Notes under the pieces: generated by a model | Seen by the model: the letters and a program-made list of their open reading frames with translations, nothing else | Databases searched by the model: none | Told to the model about the DNA's origin: nothing | Translations under genes and position numbers: made by a program | Part shown: one piece after another, positions 11,588-23,200 of the stretch | Layout of the letters: each line of letters starts with the position of its first letter | Position numbering within the stretch: the stretch's first letter is position 1 | Assembly (NCBI GenBank): GCA_034231615.1 | Contig: CM067319.1 | Span: 11,410,391 to 11,474,390 of the forward strand | Length of the DNA stretch: 64,000 nt | Reading direction: 5' to 3' | Origin: Meghimatium bilineatum | Lineage: Eukaryota > Mollusca > Gastropoda > Stylommatophora > Philomycidae

Positions 11588-11588
11588 G
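11505..11588 (+). repeat. (AAT) microsatellite, about 27 units
   Basis: Uninterrupted TAA repeat. It sits about 50 bp upstream of the acceptor of TRPA exon 12, so in the transcript it is an ATT run near the branch-site region. Confidence 0.95.
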
Positions 11589-11814
11589 CCTTGTTCTGTC
11601 AGTACTACAGAAAGCTCTATAAATAGCTCATTTACATCACAGAATTGCATGTGAAATCCAATCAAAACGATTGGCGTTGTGACGTTATTGAAAGCAGATT
11701 TTTATTTTTTTATAATAATGTTATTGATGCGCTAACAAGTAAACTTCTTTATTTGCTTGTGGTTAAAGTTATCTAAAATACATTATATTTAAAATATAAC
11801 ATATAATTTGCTAT

Positions 11815-12075
11815 AAATGATGGATGAAGATGATCCAATCGCAAGAAAGCATAAAAAAACAAAAGATCGAAAAGCTAGATGGTTGAGTCGTCAAAGTCAA
11901 GAGTCACTTCACTAGCTCGGATTCGTGCCGCAGATGCTGCAGAGCATAGACATAGAATTGAAAGAGATATGCAAAGAATTGATCAAGAAACCCTTCAACA
12001 AAGACAAACACGACTTGCTAAGGATGCTGATTTTCATCAGACTCAAGCTAAGCTAGAATCACCAGCCAAATAGAA
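11815..12075 (+). pseudogene. basic helical fragment, possibly Helitron-like
   Basis: Two overlapping frames encode charged helices: DDPIARKHKKTKDRKARWLS in one, then LARIRAADAAEHRHRIERDM and LQQRQTRLAKDADFHQTQAK in another, joined by a frameshift near 11880-11910. Arg/Glu-rich stretches such as 'RxxAADAAxxxxRI' and 'ETxxQRxxRLAKDA' occur in the N-terminal region of some Helitron helicases. No helicase motif is present, so this remains a guess. Confidence 0.3.
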
Positions 12076-12421
12076 AATTGACAAGCTATGAATAGAGAAT
12101 ACCAACATCATCGCAGACAGCATAACACAGAGATGTCGAGCAGCATAAGTAATAAGTAAAAATAAGTAACTATTGCTGTTTTTGTGTCTTGCTGGAGAAA
12201 AGGAATTAAATGTATTCCTTTATATTAATAAACCAGGTGTTTCTTGAATAATTTGTATGCTTCAATTTATCTCTATACAAAATAAAACATAAAAACCCCA
12301 GAGAAATATGACATCATCTGCATTTTTCCAACAACTTACTCTACAGAAACTCGTCATGTAGACACATTTTCAAACTCTGGTTTTATTTTAGGTATACCTA
12401 GGTAGCTGTATAGACAAATAC

Positions 12422-12568
12422 CTTGCACAGACATCAGCTCCAAAATCTACCAAGAGTTTGGTGACTTGACAGTTCCCATAATATGCAGCAATGTGCAAAG
12501 CAGTGTTGGAGCTCACGTCCCTATCATATACTATGTCCTTGTTGTATTCAATGAGCTGATGAACAACG
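12422..12568 (-). CDS. TRPA exon 11: ankyrin repeat 13
   Basis: It encodes residues 507-555. The acceptor is TTTCCAG and the donor GTATTT, phase 2 to 2. NVVHQLIEYNKDIVYDRD closes repeat 12. NTALHIAAYYGNCQVTKLLV with DFGADVCA forms repeat 13. Confidence 0.92.
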
Positions 12569-12644
12569 CTGGAAAAAACAAGTGTAAATTAATAATATAA
12601 TATTGTAGCATAAGGATTTGTTGTTATAGAAAAAAATCAGAATG

Positions 12645-12740
12645 TAGAAGATGGGATATGAGCCAGGTCACTTCAGCTGGACCTTATTTGCCTTGCAACT
12701 GGAGTCTCTTGGATTCAGGTTGTAGGACTAGGGAATTAAG
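12645..12740 (-). repeat. tRNA-like SINE T3 fragment
   Basis: On plus it reads ATATGAGCCAGGTCACTTCA, resembling 25433-25490 and 26107-26170. In reverse it gives a tRNA B-box-like CTGGCTCATATCCC. Confidence 0.45.
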
Positions 12741-12753
12741 ACAACAAAAGGTT

Positions 12754-12774
12754 GGTAACCCCCCCCCCCCCCCC
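12754..12774 (+). repeat. poly-C tract
   Basis: A run of about 17 cytosines at the left edge of SINE-like sequence (CTTCTTCTGCATTAATTTTC at 12897). Confidence 0.85.
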
Positions 12775-13009
12775 TCATTATTTTCCATGAACTGGCCATC
12801 AAATTTCTCTTGATGAGAAGATGGGCAAACATCCATTTATTTTAGGTAAACCCGCCACTCCCCCTTACTGAAGATGCAAATATGCATCCCTATTCCTTCT
12901 TCTGCATTAATTTTCAACTCCTGCAGATTAACAGCCCATAGAACGGAATGCTCTGTGCCATTGTTTAAAGCTTTACTGTAAAATCATACACATATGTTTG
13001 AACTTTCTT

Positions 13010-13240
13010 CTATGTGATGTGTCCTTAACAGAAAGTTTTGCTCACTGTCACTGTGTAAGTCTTTACACAATTTTGTCCTCATTGCCAGTGTGATAGTCTT
13101 TACAGAACATTATCCTCACTGTGTAAGTCTTTCGGTTCTGTGCAAACAGTCCTGCAATTTCCGGTGTCATATGGTCATCCTATCCTGAGTTTCTTGCTAT
13201 TTCAAAACATCTCAGTAGTTTTCTATTGCTTTCTGAGTTG
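13010..13240 (-). mobile_element. LINE family C fragment, internal triplication
   Basis: It is the reverse of the LLNMTLEEAGQLAQ region. A motif of about 35 bp (CACTGTGTAAGTCTTTACA) is repeated three times with divergence (13040, 13080, 13115). Confidence 0.5.
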
Positions 13241-13749
13241 GTTCTGGTCACATATTAATCACCTTTCTTGATGTACACTCAGCCCAATACAGGGTCCATT
13301 CAATTCCTATCGTTAAAGCCGGTGTCTTAAAATTTACAATTCGTCTTCTCCACAAGCAGTTTTGTGTACAGCAGAAGATACATCCTCGTTTAGATACTAC
13401 TAATAGTATAGCAACTAGTCAAAGTCATTGTCCAGGCAATGACACTGCTGTAGGCAAGTGGAGTCATACATCAGGCTAGGCAGAAATTGAGGAACCAAAT
13501 TGAAAACGTGATTCATAACTCAATATACATTAACTCGTAGTGGACCAAGCGACAACCTATTTGTCGTGGACCCCCATAGATCCCTATTGTCCCTGGTCCA
13601 TGAAGAGTTAATAGCAAGGGAAAGTTCTTTGTGACCTGAGAACACATTTAAGAAGGCCATGAACAGGGAAACATCCATTCTTTCTCTAGTCAAATAGCAA
13701 TTCTCACCCAAAAAAAAATAGCTAAGAACTTATTGATAAGAAAACTTAC

Positions 13750-13838
13750 TTGGTATTGCCAAATGTAGATGCTACATGTAGGGGAGTCTGTTCCTTTACA
13801 TTCCTTGAATCCAGAAGAGCACCATTCTCAACTAGACA
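13750..13838 (-). CDS. TRPA exon 10: ankyrin repeat 12
   Basis: It encodes residues 478-506. The acceptor is TTTGCAG and the donor GTAAGT, phase 0 to 2. CLVENGALLDSRNVKEQ is followed by TPLHVASTFGNT. It completes the outer helix started in exon 9. Confidence 0.92.
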
Positions 13839-13924
13839 CTGCAAATGTTACAATAGTATTAACACATAACTCTTCACTGTCTATACAGCCCCTGATAAAG
13901 GAAACATTGGTATAAAGGGAAAAT

Positions 13925-14120
13925 TGAAAATTCCTCATCTGCGTTCATTCTCAAACTTCTGCTGGATCTCTCTTGTAGCATGACAATGGTTCTGCTCGAT
14001 TTCCAGCAGGATATAGTCCAGAGAATGTAAATGCGCTGTGTTCCCATTTTATTTATGCAAATGGCCCGAAAAATCTGTCTTCTGTGATAAATTGGAAATT
14101 CAAAACAAATCATTTTGTCG
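13925..14120 (-). repeat. SINE type B
   Basis: On plus it reads TCTGCGTTCATTCTCAAACT, TCTCTTGTAGCATGACAATG, CCAGCAGGATATAGTCCAGA. It covers the full core and the CAAATGGCCCGAAAAATCTG head. Confidence 0.7.
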
Positions 14121-14572
14121 GTTCCGGAGGTGCTTGTAACAGGAACAGACAAAAAACAAAGCAAATAAATAATTTTTAAAGAGGAACACACATATTGTTC
14201 ATCTGTCCTGAGCTACCATTTTGTAGGAGCAAGGGAATAGTCGCTCCATATGAAATGAATTAAGAGTAATCTGTTCAATTCATGTAACTAAATGTATGTC
14301 TTGAAATGATATTTAAGTTTATATTGACAATGCCCCTTTAATATCTTCACTGGAAACTTGACTAAATGGTAGGTAGAATCGGCTTAGAATACAATTACAG
14401 TGCTAGCTAATGTTAATATTTCAAAATTGTGCAAAAGGCTAAATGAATGATTGTAAGGTTTACATTGACAAATATCTATGAAAATGTTACATGTTAATGG
14501 AAAACCTTACATGTTGATGGGTTAGAAGAGCCATAGATGTAAGGACATCATCTGTAAGAAAAGGGGGGGTTT

Positions 14573-15195
14573 AGCCTTGGTTGGTTAGTTGCTGATCCAG
14601 AGGCGCGTGATCTCAAGCCCTTGACCCAATGCCATTTTACTGGCATTATATTGCTGTGTGTGGAATTTTGTCCCACCCCGGGCCAGAGCCAGAGAATAAA
14701 TATCACACAACCAGGAAGGTAGGTTTAACCTATGCACTGCTCTAAGTCATTGCAGCCAAGATACGGTTCACTGTGATCATTCCCCACCACCAATTGACTA
14801 CTGGTTATGCCGGACTCTCTATTGCTCCAGACATGCAACCAAATATTCACGTCAAAAGGATTGTCCTGTCCTGAGTCAGTGTGCCACTATGATGGGTCTC
14901 AGCCATAGGAAACAAACAGTGCTATCAGTTTTCTCCTCCCCAGTGCTGCGCAGTACATCTCTGGCTCCCTCCTAACCACAGAGGGTGTATACATATATAC
15001 AAATAACAAAGCATGAAACACATTTCAACAACAAAATAAAAACATGAGAAGCATAATTTCATAGATGACGTGCCATGAAGATTCTATGAGAAGAGAACCT
15101 CAATATAACGGCATGTCATCTACTAAGGTTTTTCTGTTGCATTGGTGGTTTGTCTAGTGGGCCACTGGTGAGATCCACACATGCAAACCATGAGA
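14573..15195 (-). repeat. R1 non-autonomous repeat, copy 1
   Basis: The roughly 620-bp block recurs at 29808-30415 with about 85 percent identity by eye. No coding frame is seen. In minus orientation it ends AAGGGC-TGAG-AT-GCCTCTGGATCAGCAAC and CCAA-type repeats, the same 3' end as LINE family B. Confidence 0.85.
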
Positions 15196-15507
15196 AGGTT
15201 TACCCTTAAACATGAAATTTTCTGGTTCTTGTGGAAAAGAGTTCATTTTTGTGGCATTTATTTGGTCAAATTTTATTTAAGGAAAATCATGAAGAGTGAG
15301 GGGTGTTTTACCTACTTTTTGGCTTGCTTCATATTACTAAATGTTATGTTCTGATTTCCTGGGTTTAAAAACCCCCACCCCCTCAATATCTCTATTGGCT
15401 TGTGGGTTTGCAAGTCTACATAATGTTTTATTTAAATTTACAGCATTATATTTTTACATTAGCAAATTCACCTGCTCTTGTGTAAATATAACTGCTCTGC
15501 ATGTAAA

Positions 15508-15665
15508 TACACCGCCGAAGACGGATGTGTTGGGACATTGGCGCAAATAACACTACACATTTCCATCCTCAAGACTACACCCTTCTGGAAATATAGTAGG
15601 ACTATTGTTGTTTCAAGAGATTCCAGCGGGAGTTTGAGAATGAACGCTAAAGAAGAGGAAGTGTA
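15508..15665 (+). repeat. SINE type B, full core
   Basis: It starts CGCCGAAGACGGATGTGTTG, then CCTTCTGGAAATATAGTAGG. It ends GAGAATGAACGCTAAAGAAG. It is one of the clearest copies. Confidence 0.75.
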
Positions 15666-15692
15666 TAAATACTACATGTTTGTGAAGATTTA

Positions 15693-15853
15693 CAGATCTT
15701 GCGGGACTAGTTCTCAGAATGTGGAGGTGCACTGGCCAGTTTTAGAGATCTTGTGGGACTAGTTCTCAGAATGTGGAGGTGCACTGGCCAGTTTTAGAGA
15801 TCTCACATGACTAGTTCTCAGAATGTGGAGGTTCACTGGCCAGTTTTCTGCCT
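15693..15853 (+). repeat. tandem repeat of about 52 bp, three copies
   Basis: The unit contains GGGACTAGTTCTCAGAATGT followed by GGAGGTGCACTGGCCAGTTT. It immediately follows the SINE at 15508. Confidence 0.9.
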
Positions 15854-16053
15854 GGTTAGACTTTCCTATGTTAAATGAATCAAAGTAACCACTTTTAAGT
15901 AGGGTCAAACTAAAATAAACATAAATCAGAAACAGAACTCTATAATGTCAAGAAAATACTCTAACCAGTTGACAATGCCAGTAATTTTCAGCCAACAAAT
16001 TTTACAACAACTACAGCAAAGATACAAAGTTATACAACTAGACTAATACTGAC

Positions 16054-16161
16054 CTGCACAATCTCTAAATATCCATGTCGAGCAGCAACATGAAGAGGAT
16101 TGTTATCATGGTAGTCACTGTAATTGATGAGTTTCTTCACTTGTAGAAATGACAGCAATTT
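16054..16161 (-). CDS. TRPA exon 9: ankyrin repeat 11
   Basis: It encodes residues 442-477 (36 codons, phase 0 to 0). The acceptor is CACACAG and the donor GTCAGT. KLLSFLQVKKLINYSDYHDN leads into NPLHVAARHGYLEIVQ. The motif 'LIN-SD-DN-PLHVAA' is a typical mid-domain signature of TRPA ankyrin regions. Confidence 0.92.
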
Positions 16162-16749
16162 CTGTGTGATATCAGATGTAATAATACTGAGAATTAGTGA
16201 AACTAAAACAAATTAACTTGTAAAAAAGTCAACTTGGTCTATATTGGGCAAAAGGTAGGATTCATTATCTGCATGCACCTGATTTCTTCATAGATTCTCA
16301 GATCTCCATTTTAGTACATCTCTCAGGGTGTATCGGCTGATAGTTCTGGTTCTATATTGATTCAGTGCTTTTTTAGAAATTTTAGTTAGGTGTTCTCTGT
16401 GCCACACCTATCCTCAATCTCAACGAGGTCATTTTGAATACTGAGTACAGTAAAACTAGGTCTACATATTTGCAACTAATGTATGCAACAAAAGATCACA
16501 GATTAACTGAAATTAAACAGGTGTTACAAATTTGTAAAGAAACAGCAGGATGTATGACAGGAATTTATAAATGATAGTACAACCCTTCCCTTGGTAGGCC
16601 AGGTTCCTATTTAATTCCCCCTTCCTGTCTGCTCATGTTTGGCTCTGCATTGTTTGCTTGTGTATTGAAATGTCATCTCACCCCCTCCGCAACAAATTTG
16701 GTTAATAAGATAAGTTATGTGTAGCTACTCAACAAGCAATAATAGGTAA

Positions 16750-17000
16750 AACTACTGTAAAACTGTATAACAATATTACTTACATACAACACAAGTTTTA
16801 CCGTAGTTTTACAATGGCCTAACAATGACTAACAGGCTATGTCGTATAGGTAGGACAACATGCAAATAACAACATACAAGATATTTTCAACATTTCAACC
16901 ATAAGGTCTTTCTTAAGAAAATACAAAACAAACCGTGAAAAAAACACCAATAAAAACAGTAAAAACAATGGTAATATCACAGAAGCACTAGATTCAACTA
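16750..17000 (-). repeat. hairpin-motif repeat, copy 4
   Basis: Similar to 4898-5110 over most of its length. On minus it reads TTAAGAAAGACCTTATGGTT followed by GAAATGTTG. Confidence 0.65.
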
Positions 17001-17420
17001 GGGGCATCCCCTCCAACTGTATACAAAACTGCTGGAGGAGAATGTAGAAAAATCATAGTCTATTAACACTTTTAGCCCTGGACATCTAACCCCTAAAATT
17101 CCATTCTCCTAAGATCTTGAACAGGAAACAAATAAGTAAAACTAGTAGCTAATTTTATTGTATAGTCCATACAAAAAAAAGGAAAAAAAGAAATATTATT
17201 GTCTATTAAATATAAGTTGTTATTGATTCTTTGATGTTCCACAATGTCTGACTAATTAATATTTTCTCCTGTTGTCATCCTACTCCTATCTTGCTTATTG
17301 TAACTATTTTATTTTTGTATCCAAGATATATATTTGCAAATTTAATTTCAATTTCATCACTTAAATGGGTTATCCAAAAACGTACAAACAACAGTAAAAA
17401 AATAACAAACATGTTCTTAC

Positions 17421-17604
17421 CGATAAAACATCCAGATGGCCACATTCTGCTGCCAGGAAAACTGCACTCTTGTCATATTTATCAGTGACTGTATAATCAG
17501 CTCCCTTTTGAAGCAAGAGTTCAACCACTTCCATGTTACCATGCCTGGCAGCAAGCAACAACGGTGTGCTGTTATCTTTATTGTTTTGGTTTATACAAGC
17601 ACCT
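17421..17604 (-). CDS. TRPA exon 8: ankyrin repeats 9 and 10
   Basis: It encodes residues 380-441. The acceptor is AAAACAG and the donor GTAAGA, phase 2 to 0. Repeats are STPLLLAARHGNMEVVELLL with QKGADYTVTD, and KSAVFLAAECGHLDVLS. The first finger has Leu in place of the His of TPLH. Confidence 0.92.
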
Positions 17605-17769
17605 CTGTTTTTAAAAATGTTACAATTTTACTCCGATAAATTTGAAGGATATCATAATTAGAAAATAATAAAGTATAATTCTCAAACATAGATTTATGAT
17701 TAAATGAAAAATATATTCAAATCAGTCACATAAAAAACAGTCAATACTGTATTTTTCTCATTAGGGAGT

Positions 17770-17945
17770 TTCAGGAGGTTTTGAGTGGTCTGCGTGATAA
17801 AGGGTACATGCCCTTTATTGTCGCCACATCATTTTCAGAGTGGGTTGTAATTTACATTCTGACAGAAAAACCCATACCTTACCGGGTATCAAACCTTGAG
17901 CCTCACGGATGTGAGACCAAAGCTCTAACCTTTCGGCCATGCACT
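17770..17945 (-). repeat. tRNA-like SINE, family T4
   Basis: On minus it reads GCATGGCCGAAAGGTTAGAG as A-box region and GGTTTGATACCCGGTAAGG as B-box region. The spacing fits a tRNA-derived head. The copy lies just upstream of TRPA exon 8. Confidence 0.55.
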
Positions 17946-18369
17946 ACACTTTTTTAAAAAATTAGTGATGATACTAGGAATTTTGGTGCCATGTAGTATC
18001 TCTGACAAGCCAGCTCCCCTTAAATACACTAAATTTCAATTTAGCTGCTCCTGAGAATTGCTGTCGGTGCCTTCAAATGTGGCACGTGTCCCTGTCATTC
18101 TTGTCTAGTTTTGATGCCAATTGTAATCAATGATAAATAACCAAACTGCCACAGGAAGTCCAACACAATGTAGAGTGCCGCAGTAGAAAAACAAAAAAGC
18201 GATAAATACTATAATGAAGCTATTTAATCAACTATCAAATATTAACAAATAAACAACAATAAACAAAATTATAAAAATCAGTGTATTTTTGTTTACTGTT
18301 ATTTATTTTTTAATATTTGATAGTAAAATCTTTGGCAAGGTACCAGCAGCAAAACCAAACTGTGTATGA

Positions 18370-18800
18370 TCAGAACATATGTGTTTACAGTGGCAATATA
18401 TGATTGTGAGGCATAGACATTAAATAAAACAATGGCAAAGAGAATTGCTGCTTTCAAAATGAGATGCTACAGAAGAATTTTCATATACCATGGACAGCTA
18501 AAAAACAAATCAAGAAGTGTTAAGATCACTAAATGTCGAAGAGGGCTGACTCCTTAACAACATCATAACAAGAAAGCTGTATTTTGTTGTCATATAAAGA
18601 GATATAGCAGCATGGAAAGATTAATAGCTGAAGGCAGAGATAATGGCAACAGAGGAAGAGGGCATCCAAGACAACAATGGTGCAGTGATATATCAGATTG
18701 CTTAAACATGTCTCTAGCTACAGGTCAACTCGTCCAGAATTGTGAAATGTTCAGAGAATCCATAAGGAAGACCACGTTCTGGAAAGAATATGTCACATGA
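18370..18800 (+). mobile_element. LINE family C C-terminus
   Basis: The plus frame, with stops, reads MAKRIAAFKMRCYRRIF, then MERLIAEGRDNGNRGRGHPR and QQWCSDISDCLNMSLATGQL. This matches the family C tail (CYRRI, H-KRH, RGRGRPR-W-DI-W-M). It relates to 49215-49745 on the opposite strand. Confidence 0.8.
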
Positions 18801-18868
18801 TGATGAGATTTGATAGTTAGATGATTAAGTAGCATTATTACTTCATTACAGTATTTATTGCAATCAAT

Positions 18869-19203
18869 GACATGTTTTTGATTTGAGCTTGTAGGAATTT
18901 CTACAAGACATCTAATGTGACATCCATCAAAGTTTTTGATTTAAGCTTGTAGGAATTTCTACAAGACATCATCAAAGTTTTTGATTTGAGCATGTAGGAA
19001 TTTCTACAAGACATCTAATGTGACATCCATCAAAGTTTTTGATTTAAGCTTGTAGGAATTTCTACAAGACATCATCAAAGTTTTTGATTTGAGCATGTAG
19101 GAATTTCTACAAGACATCTAATGTGACATCCATCAATGTTTTTGATTTGAGCTTGTAGGAATTTCTACAAGACATCTAATGTGACATCCATCAAAGTTTT
19201 TGT
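18869..19203 (+). repeat. palindrome-bearing tandem array, six units
   Basis: Each unit holds CTTGTAGGAATTTCTACAAG (or CATGTAG...), a near-perfect palindrome. Units of about 58 bp (with CATCTAATGTGACATC) alternate with units of about 45 bp lacking that piece: long, short, long, short, long, long. Confidence 0.9.
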
Positions 19204-19319
19204 AATTGTAATCTATCAGAAACAGCACATAGAAACATTTTTAGTGTGCATGTACAAGGGTAGGTAAGAGAAATAACAGTAATACGAGAAGAATCCGATA
19301 AGGAATTAAAAAACGCAAT

Positions 19320-20090
19320 CAAGGAACTGCTATTTGCTATTGATCAATGCCTTATCTATGAAGATGAACAGCTGATACAAATCATATTAATGAACTCATG
19401 ACAACATGCACCAAATATAACATGAAAATAAATACGCAGAAAACAGAAGTAATGAAAATCAGCTAGTCACCAAATCCAGTGAACATAAGAATAAACAAAA
19501 CTAAAGTGAAACAAACCTCTGAATTTAAATACCTAGGAAGTATATTCACAGACACACAAAAATTATACAGAGTTATTGAGACAAGATGCCAGAAAGCAAA
19601 CATAGTGACATGCCAGCTCTAACACGATTACTGCTCAACCCAAAGATAAAGATTAAAATCATGAGACAAATGATAAACAATATTCTTATGCCAATACTCT
19701 GCTATAAATGCAGACATAGACGTTGACAGCAGTCCAGCAAAGAAAACTTACAACATGTGAGATTACATGCTTGAGAAAAGCCGCAAGAGTGATCAAACTA
19801 GAAAAAATGAGAAATTATTAAATCAGGAGAAGAATCAATATAAGACCATACACTGAATACATCGAGAAACAACAAATAAAATGGTTTGGACACCTTATGA
19901 GAATGAACCATAACCAATTAACAACAAGAACATATAACATAAGAAGATCCAGATACAGGTCCAGAAGAAGACCTAGAAAAATATATGAATAGAAAATATC
20001 AAGACAACACTGAACAAATACGGATTCAACGGAACCAAGGTACACATCTGGCATTGGATAGACAAGTACTGCTCCCAGTCACCACCCTGC
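19320..20090 (+). mobile_element. LINE RT and C-terminal remnant, family H
   Basis: It shows reverse transcriptase motifs without an open frame: LLFA-DQCLIYEDE (YADD box region), then KYNMKINTQKTEVMKIS and SEFKYLGSIFTD. Near 19850-19960 TTNKMVW-P and repeated RSRYRSRRRPRK-like codons mark the C-terminal tail. It has many stops and frameshifts. Confidence 0.7.
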
Positions 20091-20280
20091 GCTTAACAGC
20101 AAGTATGAATATTCTGATCATCATTCACCTGCAATAGTAAAGTACATGTCAGCTGATTGGCAGAGTGAATAGCATGCCTGTCTCACAAACTCAACACCCA
20201 AATAAGTTGTATTAGCTTATGGTTTGAAAACCAATTGTTCAGATTGTTCTGTGACAGAATTGAATGCAGGGATGTATATA

Positions 20281-23200
20281 CCGTTAAATTCTGAATATAA
20301 ACCCATCCGATTGTAGGCCGATAACCTAACTATCCCTTCCCAAAAGTGGAGAAAGTCGAAAGTCCGACTATAGACCGACATCCCCAACTTAACAAAGCCG
20401 GCAATAATGAACTTCATCATCATAAGAAAGAACCGACATGCTAAATGGAAATTAACACAAACTTTTGCAACTCTAAGAAAATAGCATTCCTTTCATTTGC
20501 TTCACTCACGTAACTTGAATGAATCAAGGAATGAAACCCTGGTGGCTACTGTATTCTGGATCAATATATCCGAAAATAATGAATACCCGGTAGGCTGACT
20601 TCCCTATCCATGACTATAGATGGTTTATGAGGTGGCGAGACTTTGGGGAACAAAGTTTTTCCTGAATGAATTGTCTGTGTTGGGTGTCTGGGCGTTATGA
20701 CGCGGAACAGCCCTAGTGAATAGTAATTACTACGTAACTATTATGTCACCGGCTTCTGACAGTGACGTTTAAGTGGGAAATGATGAAAGGCAAGACAGCG
20801 AGATCACGTTTGTTTTTATAAGATACAGAAGAGTTTGAACTTTGTTCCTGGTTATGTTTACCGTGTGGGGAGAATACGGTAATAAAATAAACATAACAGA
20901 GGATTGTGAAATTGATCTCGTCTTCCACTAAATGTACAGTGGTTGGGGGAGGGAATCAATTACGGCGCAATTTTACTACAAAATGCCTATGATGTGTTGT
21001 GATTTGGAACCTCGTTTCAAATCTTCTATAAAGAAAGATTGCATTTAGTCACTTATCTGAATGGCATCACATAATGTGAGGGAAACTTGGATTGGTTGAG
21101 CCGATTGAAATGGGTAGGGCCAGTAGGCCATCTGCGGCCTCAGTGGGCTGGACTAATTAATAGAATATAAGGCTGACTTAGCTAGCCAAGAATACTGCAC
21201 AAGTAGTTTAGCTTCCAGTTCATACATTTTTATTGTCATTGATTTTATTCGTGTTTTATAAGAAGGATGCCTGGACAGAAACGAACATCGTATACTGCTG
21301 GTTTTAAGTTGGATGTTATCGCTTTTGCGGAGAAGTCCAACAATTCCATGGCTTCCCGCCACTTCATTGTGAATGAAAAGCAAGTGCGAGAATGGAGGAA
21401 AAAAAAGGAAGAATTGTCTTTGATGCCAAGATCAAAGAGAGCATCACGTGGCCGTACAGCTTCATTCCCTGCGCTGGAGAAGGTATTATCAGAATGGATA
21501 ATGGAGTCTAGACAGAACGGATTAATTATAACCCGCACCAATATTCGAATCAGGGCGCTCTCGATATTGAAAGATCCTGCATTCCAGAATAACAAATCTG
21601 AGGACTTCGTTGCGTCAATGGGATGGTGCAATCGCTTTATGAACAGACATCACTTGTGTCTATGAACACGCACTAAGCTGGCGCAAAAGTTGCCGAAGGA
21701 GCTAGAAACAAAAATTGATTTGTTTCAACGTTTCACTATCAACCTGAGGAAGAGATTTAACTACGATCTATCTCAAATAGGAAACATGGACGAGACACCT
21801 GTCTGCTTTGATATGCCTTCTAATCGCACCGTTGAATGCAAAGGTGCGAAGACAGTTTTTGTAAAGACAACTGGGCATGAAAAAACTCGATTCACTGTTG
21901 TGTTAGCTTGCATGGCAGATGGGTCACGTTTGCCCCCCGTGATTATATTTAAACGCAAGACTCTGCCTAAGGGTATTAAATTCCCAAGTGGCGTATTTGT
22001 GCGTGCTCACACGAAAGGTTGGATGGACGAAAGTGGTACTCTGGAATGGCTGGATAAAGTGTGGGGGCAGAGGAAGGGGGCCGCTTTAAAAAACCATCCA
22101 TGCTAGTCTGGGATTCATTTAGGGCGCATCTCACAGAGAAAGTGGTACAACGATGCCGTGAGATGGGGTTGTCTGTTTCCGTCATTCCTGGGGGACTTAC
22201 ATCCCTCTTACAGCCACTAGATGTCTGCCTGAACAAACCATTCAAGGACAGACTCCGAGCAAAATGGAATGACTGGATGGCATCATCTGATTTAGCAGTG
22301 ACGAAGGGTGGTAACATTAAAAAAGTTGACATCACCACAATCGTTACGTGGGTCAAAGAATCGTGGTCTGATATTTCATCCGAAATGATCATCAGATCTT
22401 TCAAAAAGTGTTCAATAAGTAACGCAATGGATGGAAGTGAGGACGACGCTATCTTTGAGGACGATGCCGACGACGACAATGTACCAGAGACTGACGATAT
22501 CCACCCTGATGTTTCCATGACAGATGATGACATTCATGAGTTATTTCAGACTTCAGACAGTGATTCGGACTTCGAAGGATTTCAATGACTGTTTCGACTG
22601 GCACCGGTAAGTTTTTCCTAAATTTTATCGATATTTGATGTTATTCTGTGTTCTGTTTTTGTGTCTACACTACAGATAATTGTGTTTAAACATTTTGCTG
22701 TACGCAAGCCAAACCTCCTATAATTTAGTCTGTTACTATCAAACACTACCCAGTAAGGCTAGACTATAAACGCCAGTTACCGTTATATAGATGTCATTTG
22801 TTATCACAGACATTATATGCACCCGGTAACTACCGGTACCTACACTTTACTGTAGTTAATAAATAACATCAGATACTGCTATACTTTTCTGACCAATTTC
22901 GATGATCAATTGAAACCTTTATGATAGAAATATATGTACTATAAACGGTAAAAAAAAACCGGTAATACCCATTGCTAAAAATAGCATTTCCGGGAAATAT
23001 TGCTAAAAAAATGGCGGCGTGTTGGAAATAACGATATAGACCTAGTAAGTGAGTTTTTATCAAGAAATATCGGAGATTTCGAAGGAAATATTGTATGATA
23101 TATAGAAATTAATGTAATTAGAGTCCTAGCATTATGGTAAGTACGCTCTAGATTGCTGGTGAGCCCTAGTCATTTTATCCTGGCTTAATATATCGGGACA

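Noticed and set aside
11416-11622. Poly-asparagine frame on plus
   Set aside because: Translation of the AAT microsatellite next to TRPA exon 12 on the other strand.
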